64,000 nt of DNA. Source: Inquilinus sp. Marseille-Q2685 (GTDB taxonomy: Bacteria; Pseudomonadota; Alphaproteobacteria; DSM-16000; Inquilinaceae). How positions within the stretch are numbered: the stretch's first letter is position 1; each line of letters opens with the position of its first letter. Made by a program: the position numbers and the translations under genes. Below the pieces are notes generated by a model that saw only the letters and a list, made by a program, of their open reading frames with translations, was not told the origin of the DNA and searched no databases. The stretch is from assembly GCF_916619195.1 (NCBI RefSeq), contig NZ_CAKAKL010000002.1:870001-934000 (forward strand). The letters run 5' to 3'. Positions 45,317-53,334 of this stretch are shown here, in pieces.

Positions 45317-45344
45317 AAAAGAAAAGCCCCGCTGAAGCGGGGCT
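45317..45344 (-). terminator. Rho-independent terminator after the ImmA cargo pair
   Basis: On the minus strand AGCCCCGCT and AGCGGGGCT (45325-45344) form a hairpin followed by TTTTCTTTT (down to 45317). It lies 24 bp past the ImmA stop and just before the DUF6950 start. It isolates the two cargo genes from the tail operon. Confidence 0.85.
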
Positions 45345-45367
45345 AAGGCACAGGACACAAAGAAGAA

Positions 45368-45880
45368 CTAAGCTGCCGCGTTCTTGCGACTATCAGAGCT
45401 ATTTTCACTTGTCTCGTAAGGAACACCAAGCCGAATGGCCATCGAACTCGGGGAAACGCCCATTCTCCTCGCAAGATCTTTTACCGACCATTCAGGGGGT
45501 GGAACTTGGTTAATCAGTTTCCACGGCATCAAAATATCAGCGGCCATGCGATTCGCCTGAGCCTCGATCGAGTTGCTGAGACGGCTTCGATAGAGAGCAT
45601 CCTCGGTTAACCCGTCACCGATCAACTCTTCATGAAGAACGAAATGAGCGATCTCATGCGCGACGGTAAAGCGTTGTCTAGTTCGGGCATGCTTCCCATT
45701 GACGCCGATCAGGTAGCCTCCAGGGCTCTCCGAATCTTTGGCGATCACGCCGGACAGATCGTCGGGCCAATCGTCGAACAAATAGACGGATAGTCCGAGA
45801 TCCTTCGCGATTGCGAACACGTCCACGGGAGCGGAATTCTGGTGCCGCTTGATGATTTCCATCTTATCAATCATCAGCAT
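45368..45880 (-). CDS. ImmA/IrrE-family metallo-endopeptidase
   Basis: A 170-residue zinc peptidase with TVAHEIAHFVLHEEL (HExxH at 75-79) and a downstream helix with SIEAQANRMAADILMPW, whose Glu is the usual third ligand. ImmA/IrrE proteases cleave repressors of phages or mobile elements, or stress regulators. The second ATG, 45880, is used because GGAGG stands six bases before it. It overlaps the membrane-protein gene by 14 bp. No Xre-type repressor is adjacent, so its target is unknown. Confidence 0.9.
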   Translation of the reverse strand: MLMIDKMEIIKRHQNSAPVDVFAIAKDLGLSVYLFDDWPDDLSGVIAKDSESPGGYLIGVNGKHARTRQRFTVAHEIAHFVLHEELIGDGLTEDALYRSRLSNSIEAQANRMAADILMPWKLINQVPPPEWSVKDLARRMGVSPSSMAIRLGVPYETSENSSDSRKNAAA

Positions 45881-46349
45881 TCTCATCCTCCGGGCCTCGC
45901 TTTGGCCTATGAAGGAAATTAGGCATTTTTACGTCCGTACCGGGATCATACTCACGCCCATCGTTCTCCGTCTGTTCCGGCCGCGAAACTCTCAATTGGG
46001 TACGAATGATCTCCCTCGCAACCTGTTCGGCCACGATTTTCGCCTCGCGCTCCGCGACCCTCTCCGCACTACTCACAGCAGCATCCTTCATATTAATATA
46101 CCCAAACCAACTGAGAATAGCAATAAATATTCCGACAAAGGTTAACGCGAACGACGCAGCCCCAAGCATTAAACTGTACAGATCTGATGGAGAAATAATG
46201 GGAGCCGTCATTACCACTAGAGGGGTAGGCAACAAATAAAGAGACGATATATAGCACCCTATAAAGAATGAGCCTACAGCACCCGCAATTATCAGAATAA
46301 CTCGAAGCCGAGTACTCCTTCGTTGGTACGGCTTGGACCGTGCACGCAT
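45867..46349 (-). CDS. Two-helix membrane protein with coiled-coil tail, partner of ImmA
   Basis: A 160-residue protein. Two hydrophobic segments (about 17-48 and 58-86) are followed by a charged helical tail (AERVAEREAKIVAEQVAREI) and a polar end. It has a strong ribosome site (GGAGG) before ATG 46349. The DNA is AT-richer than the tail genes on both sides. Its overlap with the ImmA gene, and the terminator after that gene, make the two a self-contained cargo operon. No family was recognised; membrane-linked superinfection exclusion is conceivable but unproven. Confidence 0.7.
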   Translation of the reverse strand: MRARSKPYQRRSTRLRVILIIAGAVGSFFIGCYISSLYLLPTPLVVMTAPIISPSDLYSLMLGAASFALTFVGIFIAILSWFGYINMKDAAVSSAERVAEREAKIVAEQVAREIIRTQLRVSRPEQTENDGREYDPGTDVKMPNFLHRPKRGPEDENADD

Positions 46350-46420
46350 TCGCCTCCTACCCCCCTTCAGGCCCCCACATCGCTCCGTACTAGGATACGA
46401 TCAGGCCCCAACAACAAATC

Positions 46421-47026
46421 TCAAAACCGTGGCCATGTCACGGCCCGATCCACCATCTTCGGGATGAATTCGAGCGCCCGGTCACCCGGGAACCGGCGCT
46501 GCTGGTCGCGGTCGGTCAGCATGCCGAAGGGGGCGCGGCTGCGCTGCGCGAACAGCGTCTCGCAGGGCAGCGTGATGGTGCGCAAGGTCGGCCCGGTGGC
46601 GGTGAAGGCGGGCTTCTGCATGACCCAGGTGCCCAGCGGCACGAGGCCGTCCAGCGGCACCAGCCCCGGCCGCGTGGCATCGAAGAAGCCGATCTCGATC
46701 GTCAGGTCGCGTCCCTCGATCTCGTCGGCGTCGGCATCCTGTTTCGCGGCCGTCACCACCGTCTGATCGATGCCGGACAGGGTCAGGGTGAGCTGCGGCG
46801 CGGTGCCGTTGATCGCCTGCTCCAGCCCGTCGATTGACTGCAGCGGGTTGCCCGCCCCGTCCTGCCGATGTCCCATGCCGCGCCAGGTGAAACCGCCGCG
46901 GTCGATCGGGCCGTCGCCTTCCCACACCCGCATGTCACCGGACTTGAACGCGAAGGCCACGAACAGGGCGCAGACGACGTGCTGGCCTTGCGCCTGGGCG
47001 CGGACCGCGTCGGGAAACAGCGGCAT
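46421..47026 (-). CDS. Phage minor tail protein (second after tape measure, lambda L position)
   Basis: A 201-residue protein with features of tail-tip baseplate proteins: MPLFPDAVRAQAQGQHVVCA, then beta-rich sequence with LTLTLSGIDQTVV and FDATRPGLVPLDG. GGAGG precedes ATG 47026, and the start overlaps the previous stop (TGATG). Gene order (tape measure, two minor tail proteins, NlpC-like, J) matches lambda M-L-K-J and GTA gp12-gp15. The assignment rests on position. Confidence 0.72.
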   Translation of the reverse strand: MPLFPDAVRAQAQGQHVVCALFVAFAFKSGDMRVWEGDGPIDRGGFTWRGMGHRQDGAGNPLQSIDGLEQAINGTAPQLTLTLSGIDQTVVTAAKQDADADEIEGRDLTIEIGFFDATRPGLVPLDGLVPLGTWVMQKPAFTATGPTLRTITLPCETLFAQRSRAPFGMLTDRDQQRRFPGDRALEFIPKMVDRAVTWPRF

Positions 47027-47691
47027 CACCACACCTCCACGAGATCGAGGGTCGCCGTGCCGGTCCGGGCGAGTTGCAGCTCGAAGGCGCCGCCGTCATC
47101 GGCCGCCAGGCGCATCGGTGCCCGTGCGCGGCACCATTCGACCGCATCGCCGTCGGCCACGGCGGTCCGCAGCCTCGGGCGGATGTCGAGCAGCGTCTCC
47201 TCGCCGGGCTTCGGCGAGACCCCGACGACGACGTAGAGATAGCCGCGGATACCGAGGAAGGAGCCCTCGAGGACGGGCAGGACGGTCGACCCGTTGAGAA
47301 TCCTGATCTGCAGGCCGTCGGCGCTCGGGGCCGCGGCAATGGCCGGCGCGGCGCCCCCTTGCCTGAAGCCGGTGCCGTCGCTGTGGAGCGCCCGGTCTCC
47401 ATACGGGATGCCCCCGGTGACCGGGATCAGCCGGTTGCCGTTGCGGCAGTCGCAGGGCCCGACGCGGACGGCGTTGGCGCGGCCGTCCAGCCGGGCCAGC
47501 AGCGACCGCATGGCGCGGATCTTCGCCGGCGTGTGCAGCGGCACGGTCAGCTGCGCGACCCAGCGGCCGAGGCCCGACCCGACGGCCTGCTCGCGGCCGG
47601 AAAGGGTTTCGCCGCCGGAGCGGGTGCGTGCGTCGATCCGGAAGGTCTCGGCATTGGCGACCAGGACCTGTGGCCAGTCATAGATGATCAT
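47026..47691 (-). CDS. Phage minor tail protein (first after tape measure, lambda M position)
   Basis: A 221-residue beta-rich protein directly downstream of the tape measure gene (ATGA overlap at 47688). Conserved-looking features include WVAQLTVPL near residue 45 and GPCDCRNGN near 75. The position suggests a distal tail or adaptor protein. No catalytic domain is visible. Confidence 0.72.
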   Translation of the reverse strand: MIIYDWPQVLVANAETFRIDARTRSGGETLSGREQAVGSGLGRWVAQLTVPLHTPAKIRAMRSLLARLDGRANAVRVGPCDCRNGNRLIPVTGGIPYGDRALHSDGTGFRQGGAAPAIAAAPSADGLQIRILNGSTVLPVLEGSFLGIRGYLYVVVGVSPKPGEETLLDIRPRLRTAVADGDAVEWCRARAPMRLAADDGGAFELQLARTGTATLDLVEVW

Positions 47692-49937
47692 GCGAAGCGG
47701 ATCCGATGCTGGCGGTTGATCTCGGGCACGCTGGCCAGGCCCTTCTTCACCGCCGCGGCGGCGATCTCGGCGATGGTGCGGTCGCCATTGGCGCCGGCCA
47801 TGGAGATGTTGAAGGTGATCGGCTGGCCCGACCCGGTGTCGCGGCCGGACAGCAGCCGCTGCGACATCTGGGTCGGGATGACGGTGCCCGGCACGCGCGG
47901 GACGAACAGCTCCGGCCCGTCCTCGCCCACGATGCTGGGGATGCCGACCGGCGGATTCCCGCCCTTGGCGTAGAGGCCGCCGGTTCCGGTCAGGGCGTTG
48001 GCGACCGTCTCGCCGAAGACCGTGCCGGTCGATCCGCCGCCGAACGCGACGCCGAGCAGGCCGCCGCCAAGGCCGGTCAGGGTCCCGAAGGCCTTGCCGA
48101 GCGGCCCGTTGCCGAACAGTGCCGCCTGCAGCAGCATCTGCGCCAGCGCGGTCCCGACCTTGGTCAGGGCGTCGGAGAAGCTGGTCGCGCCCTGGATGCC
48201 GTTCTGCAGCGCCTGCCCGATCGCTTGGATGCCCTCGACATAGCCCTGGTTCTCCAGGTTCAGCTTCTCCAGCACCCGCGTGTAGTCGGCGTCGGTGAGT
48301 GCCCCTTCCCGGCGCAGCCTCTCGTATTCGGCCTTGGTATTCTCGTACTTCTCCTGGCTGGTCATGGCGGCCTCGACCAGCTGATCCGCCTTCGCATAGT
48401 CCGCCAGCAGCTGGTCGGTCTGACGCTTGCGGGCGGCCTCGTTTTCGTATCGCTGCACATACTGGGCGTGCTCGGCCGTGCCGAGCTCGAGCCCACGCTG
48501 CCGGGCGGCGTTCAAGGCCTCGACCTCGACTCTCGTCTTCGCCTGGGCGTCCGCGCCTAGCTGGTAGACCGCGATCAGCCGCTGGTTGAGATCGGCCTGC
48601 CGCTGCAGATCGGCGATCGGGTCGTTTGCCCCCGCATCCGGCCTCACGCCGGCCGCCGTGCCAGGCCGCGCCACGGCACGGGTCTGGAGTCTCTCGCTCT
48701 CCTGATAGGTCCTGCGCGCCTGAAGCCTGGCCTGTTCCTCGGCCGCGATGCGGTTGGCTTCGGCCTTGGCGTCGAGGTCGCCCAGGCCGCTCTTCTGTGC
48801 GGCGGCGAGCGCTTCGCTTCGGACCTTCTCGACGGCCAGCGAGTCATTGTAGGCATCGACGGCAGCCCCGCCCTTCCTGTACGCCTCGGTCTCGGCGAGG
48901 ATCCGCTGCTCGAGTCTGTCGAGGTCGACGCCGGCCTGCACGCCGGCCGAGCGGACCCGTGTCGCCTCGCTGTTGAAGACCTGCAGCGCCTCGGCAAGGG
49001 TCAGGACCTGGCCGGCCGCGCTGCCGAATTTCAGCCCGAGAGTCTGGCCCGCCTGGCCGGCCTCCCCGCCCTTCCGCGCCGCATCCTCCATGGCGACATT
49101 GTTGCGCTCCTGAACCTTGGCCATGGCCTCGGTCTTGGTCTCGACTCCCGCTGCCTCGTTGCTGACCTGGGCCAATGTCGTGGCGAGCTGGCCGGCTGAG
49201 TCATCGACATCGGCGAGGCTCGGGCGCAACTCGCGCAACTTGGCAAGGAATGCGTTGAACTGCGCGGCGGTCGGAGCGACGTCCTCCAGGTCGAGGGTTA
49301 TCCGATAGGCCTCTTGCTCTGCCGGTGTCGCGGCGCCCGCATCGATTTTGCCTTGCAGCGCATATCTGAGGACACGGCCGGCGCCCCGGGCCTCTTTCAG
49401 CAGGTCGCCAAGCCGCTCCTTCTGGGCCCGCAGGGCGTCGTCGATCTCCTGTGCGGCGGTCGCCAGCAGCCCCCTTTCGACCAGGCTGAGGCCGCTGGCG
49501 AGATCGACCGCCGCCTGTTCGGATTCGGTCAGGGTCCCCTTGGTGTCCCGCATGACCTGGTCAAAGGCCTTCTGGGCGGCGGCCGCCCGATCGGCCGCCG
49601 TCTCATACGCCCCCGTGGCGGCAGCCACCGCGTCGATTGCCCCGACCGCGCCGCCCAGCACTACCCCCCAGGGCCCGAAGATCGGCAGGATCTGCGCCCC
49701 TTCCTGCAGAAACAGGTGCAGGGCGTTCTGGCCCTCGGCCAGGTTCCTGATCAGATCGGGCACCCGCCCGGAAATCGTCTCCAGCGCCTTTCCGATCTTG
49801 CTGGAACCCTGTTCCGCCGCATCCTCGGCCTTCTTCATGTTGTTGATGGTGATGTTGGCAACCTGGATCATCGCCTGGTTGTATTGGCCGGTGACGGCCG
49901 TGACCTCGACGACGATCTGATCGGCGGTCTGGGGCAT
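47688..49937 (-). CDS. Phage tail tape measure protein
   Basis: A 749-residue, largely alpha-helical protein with an N-terminal TMP-like part (VEVTAVTGQYNQAMIQVA), a hydrophobic glycine-rich segment (ILPIFGPWGVVLGGAVGAID, about 85-105), long heptad-rich regions with Gln/Ala/Arg, and a C-terminal GLGGGLLGVAFGGG region. By the usual rule of about 1.5 angstrom per residue it would specify a tail of roughly 110 nm. GGAGAAG precedes ATG 49937. It follows the tail chaperone, as in siphoviruses. Confidence 0.92.
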   Translation of the reverse strand: MPQTADQIVVEVTAVTGQYNQAMIQVANITINNMKKAEDAAEQGSSKIGKALETISGRVPDLIRNLAEGQNALHLFLQEGAQILPIFGPWGVVLGGAVGAIDAVAAATGAYETAADRAAAAQKAFDQVMRDTKGTLTESEQAAVDLASGLSLVERGLLATAAQEIDDALRAQKERLGDLLKEARGAGRVLRYALQGKIDAGAATPAEQEAYRITLDLEDVAPTAAQFNAFLAKLRELRPSLADVDDSAGQLATTLAQVSNEAAGVETKTEAMAKVQERNNVAMEDAARKGGEAGQAGQTLGLKFGSAAGQVLTLAEALQVFNSEATRVRSAGVQAGVDLDRLEQRILAETEAYRKGGAAVDAYNDSLAVEKVRSEALAAAQKSGLGDLDAKAEANRIAAEEQARLQARRTYQESERLQTRAVARPGTAAGVRPDAGANDPIADLQRQADLNQRLIAVYQLGADAQAKTRVEVEALNAARQRGLELGTAEHAQYVQRYENEAARKRQTDQLLADYAKADQLVEAAMTSQEKYENTKAEYERLRREGALTDADYTRVLEKLNLENQGYVEGIQAIGQALQNGIQGATSFSDALTKVGTALAQMLLQAALFGNGPLGKAFGTLTGLGGGLLGVAFGGGSTGTVFGETVANALTGTGGLYAKGGNPPVGIPSIVGEDGPELFVPRVPGTVIPTQMSQRLLSGRDTGSGQPITFNISMAGANGDRTIAEIAAAAVKKGLASVPEINRQHRIRFA

Positions 49938-50019
49938 GACGGCTTCTCCGCGAGAACCAGGCTCGACACTGGACAGGATTCGTGAGACGCTGAACTTCTA
50001 TTTTTGGGGGACATAATTC

Positions 50020-50409
50020 ATGACTTGCAACTTCAGGGAGAGATTTGGTGCTGTCGGCGCTGTCTGTCTGGCCATTCTGTCGGCGGTGATCGTTTTCCCC
50101 TTCTCCGCCTCTGCTGCCGCCACGCCGCAGCAATGCGCGACCCTCAGGACGCTGATCAACAACACGACCACGTTCGAAAAGACGGTGCTGGAGCAGCAGA
50201 AATCGCTCCTGGCGCTGCCGGCGATCTTGGCCGGCAAGGTCATGGCTCTCCAGGTCAGGTACGAGGGGTTCGCCAAGGATGAATTCCGGGGCATCGAGAC
50301 CGTGATCGAGCGGCTGCACGGCATCTCCTCCGCGTTGTCTGAAGGTTTCGACGGCAGGCTGAAGGTGCTCGACGACAGCGTCACCGTGGTCAACGATCTC
50401 TGCCGCTGA
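50020..50409 (+). CDS. Small exported protein encoded antisense between tail genes
   Basis: A 129-residue protein with a signal peptide (about residues 1-32, ending ASA|AA). The mature part is helical, with one Cys near each end (QQCATLR and DLCR) that could form a disulfide. GGGGGA precedes ATG 50020 at good spacing. It is on the plus strand between the tape measure and tail chaperone genes, so it must use its own promoter. Probable lysogeny-expressed cargo of unknown function. Confidence 0.7.
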   Translation: MTCNFRERFGAVGAVCLAILSAVIVFPFSASAAATPQQCATLRTLINNTTTFEKTVLEQQKSLLALPAILAGKVMALQVRYEGFAKDEFRGIETVIERLHGISSALSEGFDGRLKVLDDSVTVVNDLCR

Positions 50410-50436
50410 CCGCCGGCCGACGACGCCGTCAGGCCT

Positions 50437-51050
50437 TCATCCCGCCAGGAACCCATTCTCCCGCGCTCGGGCCAGCATCTCGTCGAAGACCTCGTCGAGC
50501 GGCGGCGCCGCGGCCGGGGCGCCGGCCGGATCCACGATCCGGGCATAGGCCCGGCCGGCCAGCAGGAACTCGGCCAGGCTCATGCGCCCGATGTCGAACG
50601 GCGAGAGGCCGATCGCGAGAGCCTGTCCGGTGAAGGCCGCGACGTCGATCCATCCGTCCCGTCGTCCGCCGCGGCCTCGGCTTTTCCCTCCGGCTCCTCC
50701 GCCGCCTCGGCGACGCCGAAATAGGCGGCCATGAGGATCGCCTGCGCCGTCGCCAGCGGATTGGCCGGGTCGCGCGGGTCGGCCAGCGGGTGGCCTTCGA
50801 CATAGGTGTCGACCAGTTCCCGCGCCCGCACCGCCGGCAGGCCGCCGCCGACCAGGCCCAGCCGGATGGTCTCGACGATGTCGGCGACATACCAGCGCCG
50901 CTGGACCAGCAGGCGCTGGGCGATCTCGCCCAGCCCCGCATTGCACAGCCGCTGCAGTTCTTCGATTTGCTTCAGCTTGAGGGCGAACAGATAGGTGCCG
51001 TCCGCCCATTTCAGCTCGACCTCGGCGGCGATGTTCGGCTGGCCCGGCAT
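50437..51050 (-). CDS. Tail assembly chaperone GT (product of -1 frameshift)
   Basis: The shorter chaperone G is read from ATG 51050. At the slippery heptamer GGGAAAA (minus strand, 50688-50682) a -1 shift would continue into an open frame that ends at 50437. This gives a 204-residue GT protein (123 codons before the slip, 81 after). The downstream frame reads DGWIDVAAFTGQALAIGL and MSLAEFLLAGRAYARI, which resembles the second domain of phage tail chaperones. Frameshifting between G and T is conserved in lambda-like tails. The T part could also be made by restart at ATG 50583, which overlaps the G stop. Confidence 0.8.
50580..51050 (-). CDS. Tail assembly chaperone G
   Basis: A 156-residue cytosolic protein that binds the tape measure during tail assembly. 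It begins MPGQPNIAAEVELKWADGTY and has KLKQIEELQRLCNAGLGEIA, a pattern typical of the GTA/siphovirus chaperone family. The last 30 or so residues (from DDGTDGSTSRP) are low-complexity, consistent with a zero-frame tail after a frameshift site. It starts at ATG 51050 inside TGATG, overlapping the tail tube gene by one base. Confidence 0.85.
   Translation of the reverse strand: MPGQPNIAAEVELKWADGTYLFALKLKQIEELQRLCNAGLGEIAQRLLVQRRWYVADIVETIRLGLVGGGLPAVRARELVDTYVEGHPLADPRDPANPLATAQAILMAAYFGVAEAAEEPEGKAEAAADDGTDGSTSRPSPDRLSRSASRRSTSGA
50682..50688 (-). promoter_or_regulatory. Programmed -1 frameshift slippery heptamer GGGAAAA
   Basis: In the chaperone G frame the codons read GAG GGA AAA, so the heptamer G-GGA-AAA is in the exact X-XXY-YYZ phase required for tandem -1 slippage. 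Lambda uses GGGAAAG at the same place. The sequence after it is GC-rich and could fold, but no defined pseudoknot was worked out. Confidence 0.82.
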
Positions 51051-51499
51051 CAGACGGCGGCCGTCCAGGCCGGCTTGCCGTTCAGGGTGATGGCGATCTG
51101 CACCGTCGCCCGCTGCCCGCGCTGGGCGGTGACCTGGTAGCTGGTCAGGATCGCAGGCGCCTGATAATAGCCGCCGAAATCCGCCGCCGTGACGTCGTAC
51201 ACCCAGCGCACGGTCTTCTCGCTGCCGGTGAAGGCCCAGTCCTCCCAGGTCCTGCGGGCGGCGCGGTCGAGCACGCCCTGGCCGCTCAGCGTCATCTGCA
51301 GCGCGGTGATGTCGGTGATCTTCCAGGCCGGGTCATCCGGGTTGTCGCAGTCCGGGATGATGCTTTCGTTGGTGTCGCTGGCGATTGTCATGCCCAGCTC
51401 GGTCAGGCCGCAGGGTGCGGCGAAGACCTCGGTCGGGGTCGCCCCGTCGCCGAGCAGGATCATGACGTCGGAAAAGCGGAAGGTCTTGGCCTGGGCCAT
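51050..51499 (-). CDS. Phage major tail tube protein
   Basis: A 149-residue beta-rich protein (FRFSDVMILLGDGATPTEVF, then SIIPDCDNPDDPAWKI, LTSYQVTAQRGQRATVQIAI) typical of long-tailed-phage tail tube subunits of the major tail protein 2 type. GGAGATTCC precedes ATG 51499. It lies directly before the tail chaperone and one gene after the tail completion protein. About 80 bp upstream contain no gene. Confidence 0.85.
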   Translation of the reverse strand: MAQAKTFRFSDVMILLGDGATPTEVFAAPCGLTELGMTIASDTNESIIPDCDNPDDPAWKITDITALQMTLSGQGVLDRAARRTWEDWAFTGSEKTVRWVYDVTAADFGGYYQAPAILTSYQVTAQRGQRATVQIAITLNGKPAWTAAV

Positions 51500-51579
51500 C
51501 GGAATCTCCTCGAACGAAAAGACCCCGCGCGACGGCGGGGCCGGGCATGCCGGGGACCGGCATGGATGGGAAAGCGGCG

Positions 51580-51993
51580 CTACGACGCTGCGATGGCGTC
51601 GAACTCGATCACGGCGTGGACGACGCCCTGCTCCGCGGGGTCGTCGAGCATCCGTGTCTGCCGCCATTGCAGCGACACCAGCGAGCCGTCGGGGACGGCG
51701 AGATCGGCCTCGTCCAGCGCTGCGACCGTGGCCGCCGCCAGCGGCTCCGCCGAGGCGCGGCCGTATCCCTTGGCGAAGGCGTCGACCTGCAGCCGGATCA
51801 GGCTGCCCTGCACGCTGCCTGTCGCCTCCCAGGGCGACGCGATCGTGGTTGTGCAGCGCAGGAAGGGATAGGCCGGCGCGGCCGGGACATGGTCATAGAC
51901 CCGCCCGCCGGCCAGGGCAGCCACGCCGGGGTCGGCCTGCAGCGCCGCGACCACGGCGCGCCGCAGCGGGCCGGACAGGTCACGGCCGCTCAT
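51580..51993 (-). CDS. Phage tail completion protein (DUF3168)
   Basis: A 137-residue protein of the DUF3168/tail terminator type, with LRRAVVAALQADPGVAALAG, VYDHVPAAPAYPFLRC and HAVIEFDA near the C-terminus. It is expected to cap the tail tube before head joining. ATG 51993 is overlapped by the small upstream gene. Confidence 0.88.
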   Translation of the reverse strand: MSGRDLSGPLRRAVVAALQADPGVAALAGGRVYDHVPAAPAYPFLRCTTTIASPWEATGSVQGSLIRLQVDAFAKGYGRASAEPLAAATVAALDEADLAVPDGSLVSLQWRQTRMLDDPAEQGVVHAVIEFDAIAAS

Positions 51994-52165
51994 GCTCGGC
52001 CCCCACCCGCGGGTCCGGCTTGGCCACGCGCCGGCCGGCGCCGGCGGCCTCCGCCGCCTCGGCCGCGGCGGTCGGGACCAGCAGCGTCGCTCCCGCCCGG
52101 TAGGCCAGGACAAGGCGCCGCGACGGCCGGAAATCGAAATCGGCGGTGAAACAGAACCAGGGCAT
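51980..52165 (-). CDS. Small phage protein with MPWFCFTADFDF N-terminus
   Basis: A 61-residue protein with a strong ribosome site (AAGGAGGTTGACC) before ATG 52165. The start MPWFCFTADFDFRP, then VLAYRAGATLLVPTA, resembles a short conserved protein found between connector and tail genes of many phages. No function is known. Its 3' end overlaps the DUF3168 gene by 14 bp. Confidence 0.72.
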   Translation of the reverse strand: MPWFCFTADFDFRPSRRLVLAYRAGATLLVPTAAAEAAEAAGAGRRVAKPDPRVGAEHERP

Positions 52166-52206
52166 GGTCAACCTCCTTGCGGGCGCAACCCCGCGGCATG
52201 GCGGCT

Positions 52207-52611
52207 TCACTCGACCGCCCGGCCTCGACGGACGGCCTGGACGATCAGCGCGACCGCGTCCTGCCGCTTCTTCGCGGTGGCCGGCCGAAGGTAAGGACGG
52301 GCCGCCACGCGCGCGGTGCCGAATTCGAGATCGGCATAGGGCGCGGCCGAGACCACATCGGCCGCCAGCTCGCCCCGGCGCACGACGTCGATCGCGCCGT
52401 GCAGCCGGCCGGTATCGGCATTCGGCGGTTCGCCGGGCTTGGACGGGATGTGGTCCGGCCCGCTGATCCAGTCGGCCGTGATGCTGGCCACGGCCTCCGC
52501 CGCGACCAGTTCCGCCGCAACTACCACGGCTTTGCCGACCTCCTGGCGGACGGACTTGGCCCTCCGCGTCAAGCGCTGGAGGTGACGGTCGATCCCGGCG
52601 ATCCGGATCAT
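52207..52611 (-). CDS. HK97 gp10-like head-tail connector
   Basis: A 134-residue basic, helical protein. RQEVGKAVVVAAELVAAEAV and TGRLHGAIDVVRR, then FGTARVAARPYLRPA, fit the HK97 gp10 family. These connect the head to the tail in siphoviruses. ATG 52611 overlaps the previous stop (ATGA). Confidence 0.85.
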   Translation of the reverse strand: MIRIAGIDRHLQRLTRRAKSVRQEVGKAVVVAAELVAAEAVASITADWISGPDHIPSKPGEPPNADTGRLHGAIDVVRRGELAADVVSAAPYADLEFGTARVAARPYLRPATAKKRQDAVALIVQAVRRGRAVE

Positions 52612-52961
52612 CGGGCGGGCACTCCGGTCAGGATCCAGGCCGCGCCGGCCGGGTCGCGCTCGACCGCGCTGATCCGCCATCGGCCCCCGGTCAGGGTGAT
52701 CTCGTCATCTACGGTGGGGGCCGCGGCGACACCGGCCTGCAGCACGATCAGCCGCACCGCCCGGTCGGGGATCCCCCAATCAGCCCGCTGCCGGTCGCCG
52801 GCCTGGTCGCGATGGCCCTTGACCGGGATATCGGCGAAGATCGGCGGCAGGATCACCTGGCCATCCGCATCCTTGGCAGCGACATGCAGCATGCCGTCCG
52901 GCAGCAGCGGCGCGAAGGCGGTGCCGAAAACCGCCTGCAGGGGTCCGTCGAGCAGGGACAT
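52608..52961 (-). CDS. Head closure/joining protein (lambda FII-like position)
   Basis: A 117-residue protein, the same length as lambda FII, with an N-terminal helix (SLLDGPLQAVFGTAF), beta-rich middle (PIFADIPVKGHRD) and late GGRWRISAVERDPAGAAW. Its place between DUF4054 and gp10-like genes suggests a head-completion role. It starts two bases after the DUF4054 stop. Assigned from order and size. Confidence 0.68.
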   Translation of the reverse strand: MSLLDGPLQAVFGTAFAPLLPDGMLHVAAKDADGQVILPPIFADIPVKGHRDQAGDRQRADWGIPDRAVRLIVLQAGVAAAPTVDDEITLTGGRWRISAVERDPAGAAWILTGVPAR

Positions 52962-52963
52962 GG

Positions 52964-53332
52964 CTACACCACCGTCACGGCCGGGACGTTGCGCCGCATC
53001 AGTTCGAGGAAGCGACGGCCGTAACCGGTCGAATCAAGCGCACCGGGGCCGGCATCGGCCGTGTCGGGCCGCTCCAGCTCCAGCGCGCCGCTGCGCATCC
53101 GGCGGAACCCGCCGGCCGCCGCCGCTGCGGCCTCGGCGCCGCTGCCCTGCCCGTCCAGGGTCAGGACATGGGCGGCGAGGAGCAGCCGGCCGAGCCGGGC
53201 ATCCGCCTCGCTGGCCCAGGTCTCGCCGACCTGCAGCGCCGCCTCGTCGAGCGCGGCCTGCACGATGGCGTCGGCGACGGTGGCGAAGCCCGGGAAGCGG
53301 GCCTTGAGATCGGCAGGGGCGGGACGGTCCAT
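52964..53332 (-). CDS. DUF4054 head-tail connector protein
   Basis: A 122-residue protein of the DUF4054 group: PADLKARFPGFATVADAIVQ, ALDEAALQVGETWASEADAR, then LLLAAHVLTLDGQG. These act as the first connector ring beneath the portal. GGGAGGCTGACG precedes ATG 53332. Confidence 0.87.
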   Translation of the reverse strand: MDRPAPADLKARFPGFATVADAIVQAALDEAALQVGETWASEADARLGRLLLAAHVLTLDGQGSGAEAAAAAAGGFRRMRSGALELERPDTADAGPGALDSTGYGRRFLELMRRNVPAVTVV

Positions 53333-53334
53333 CG

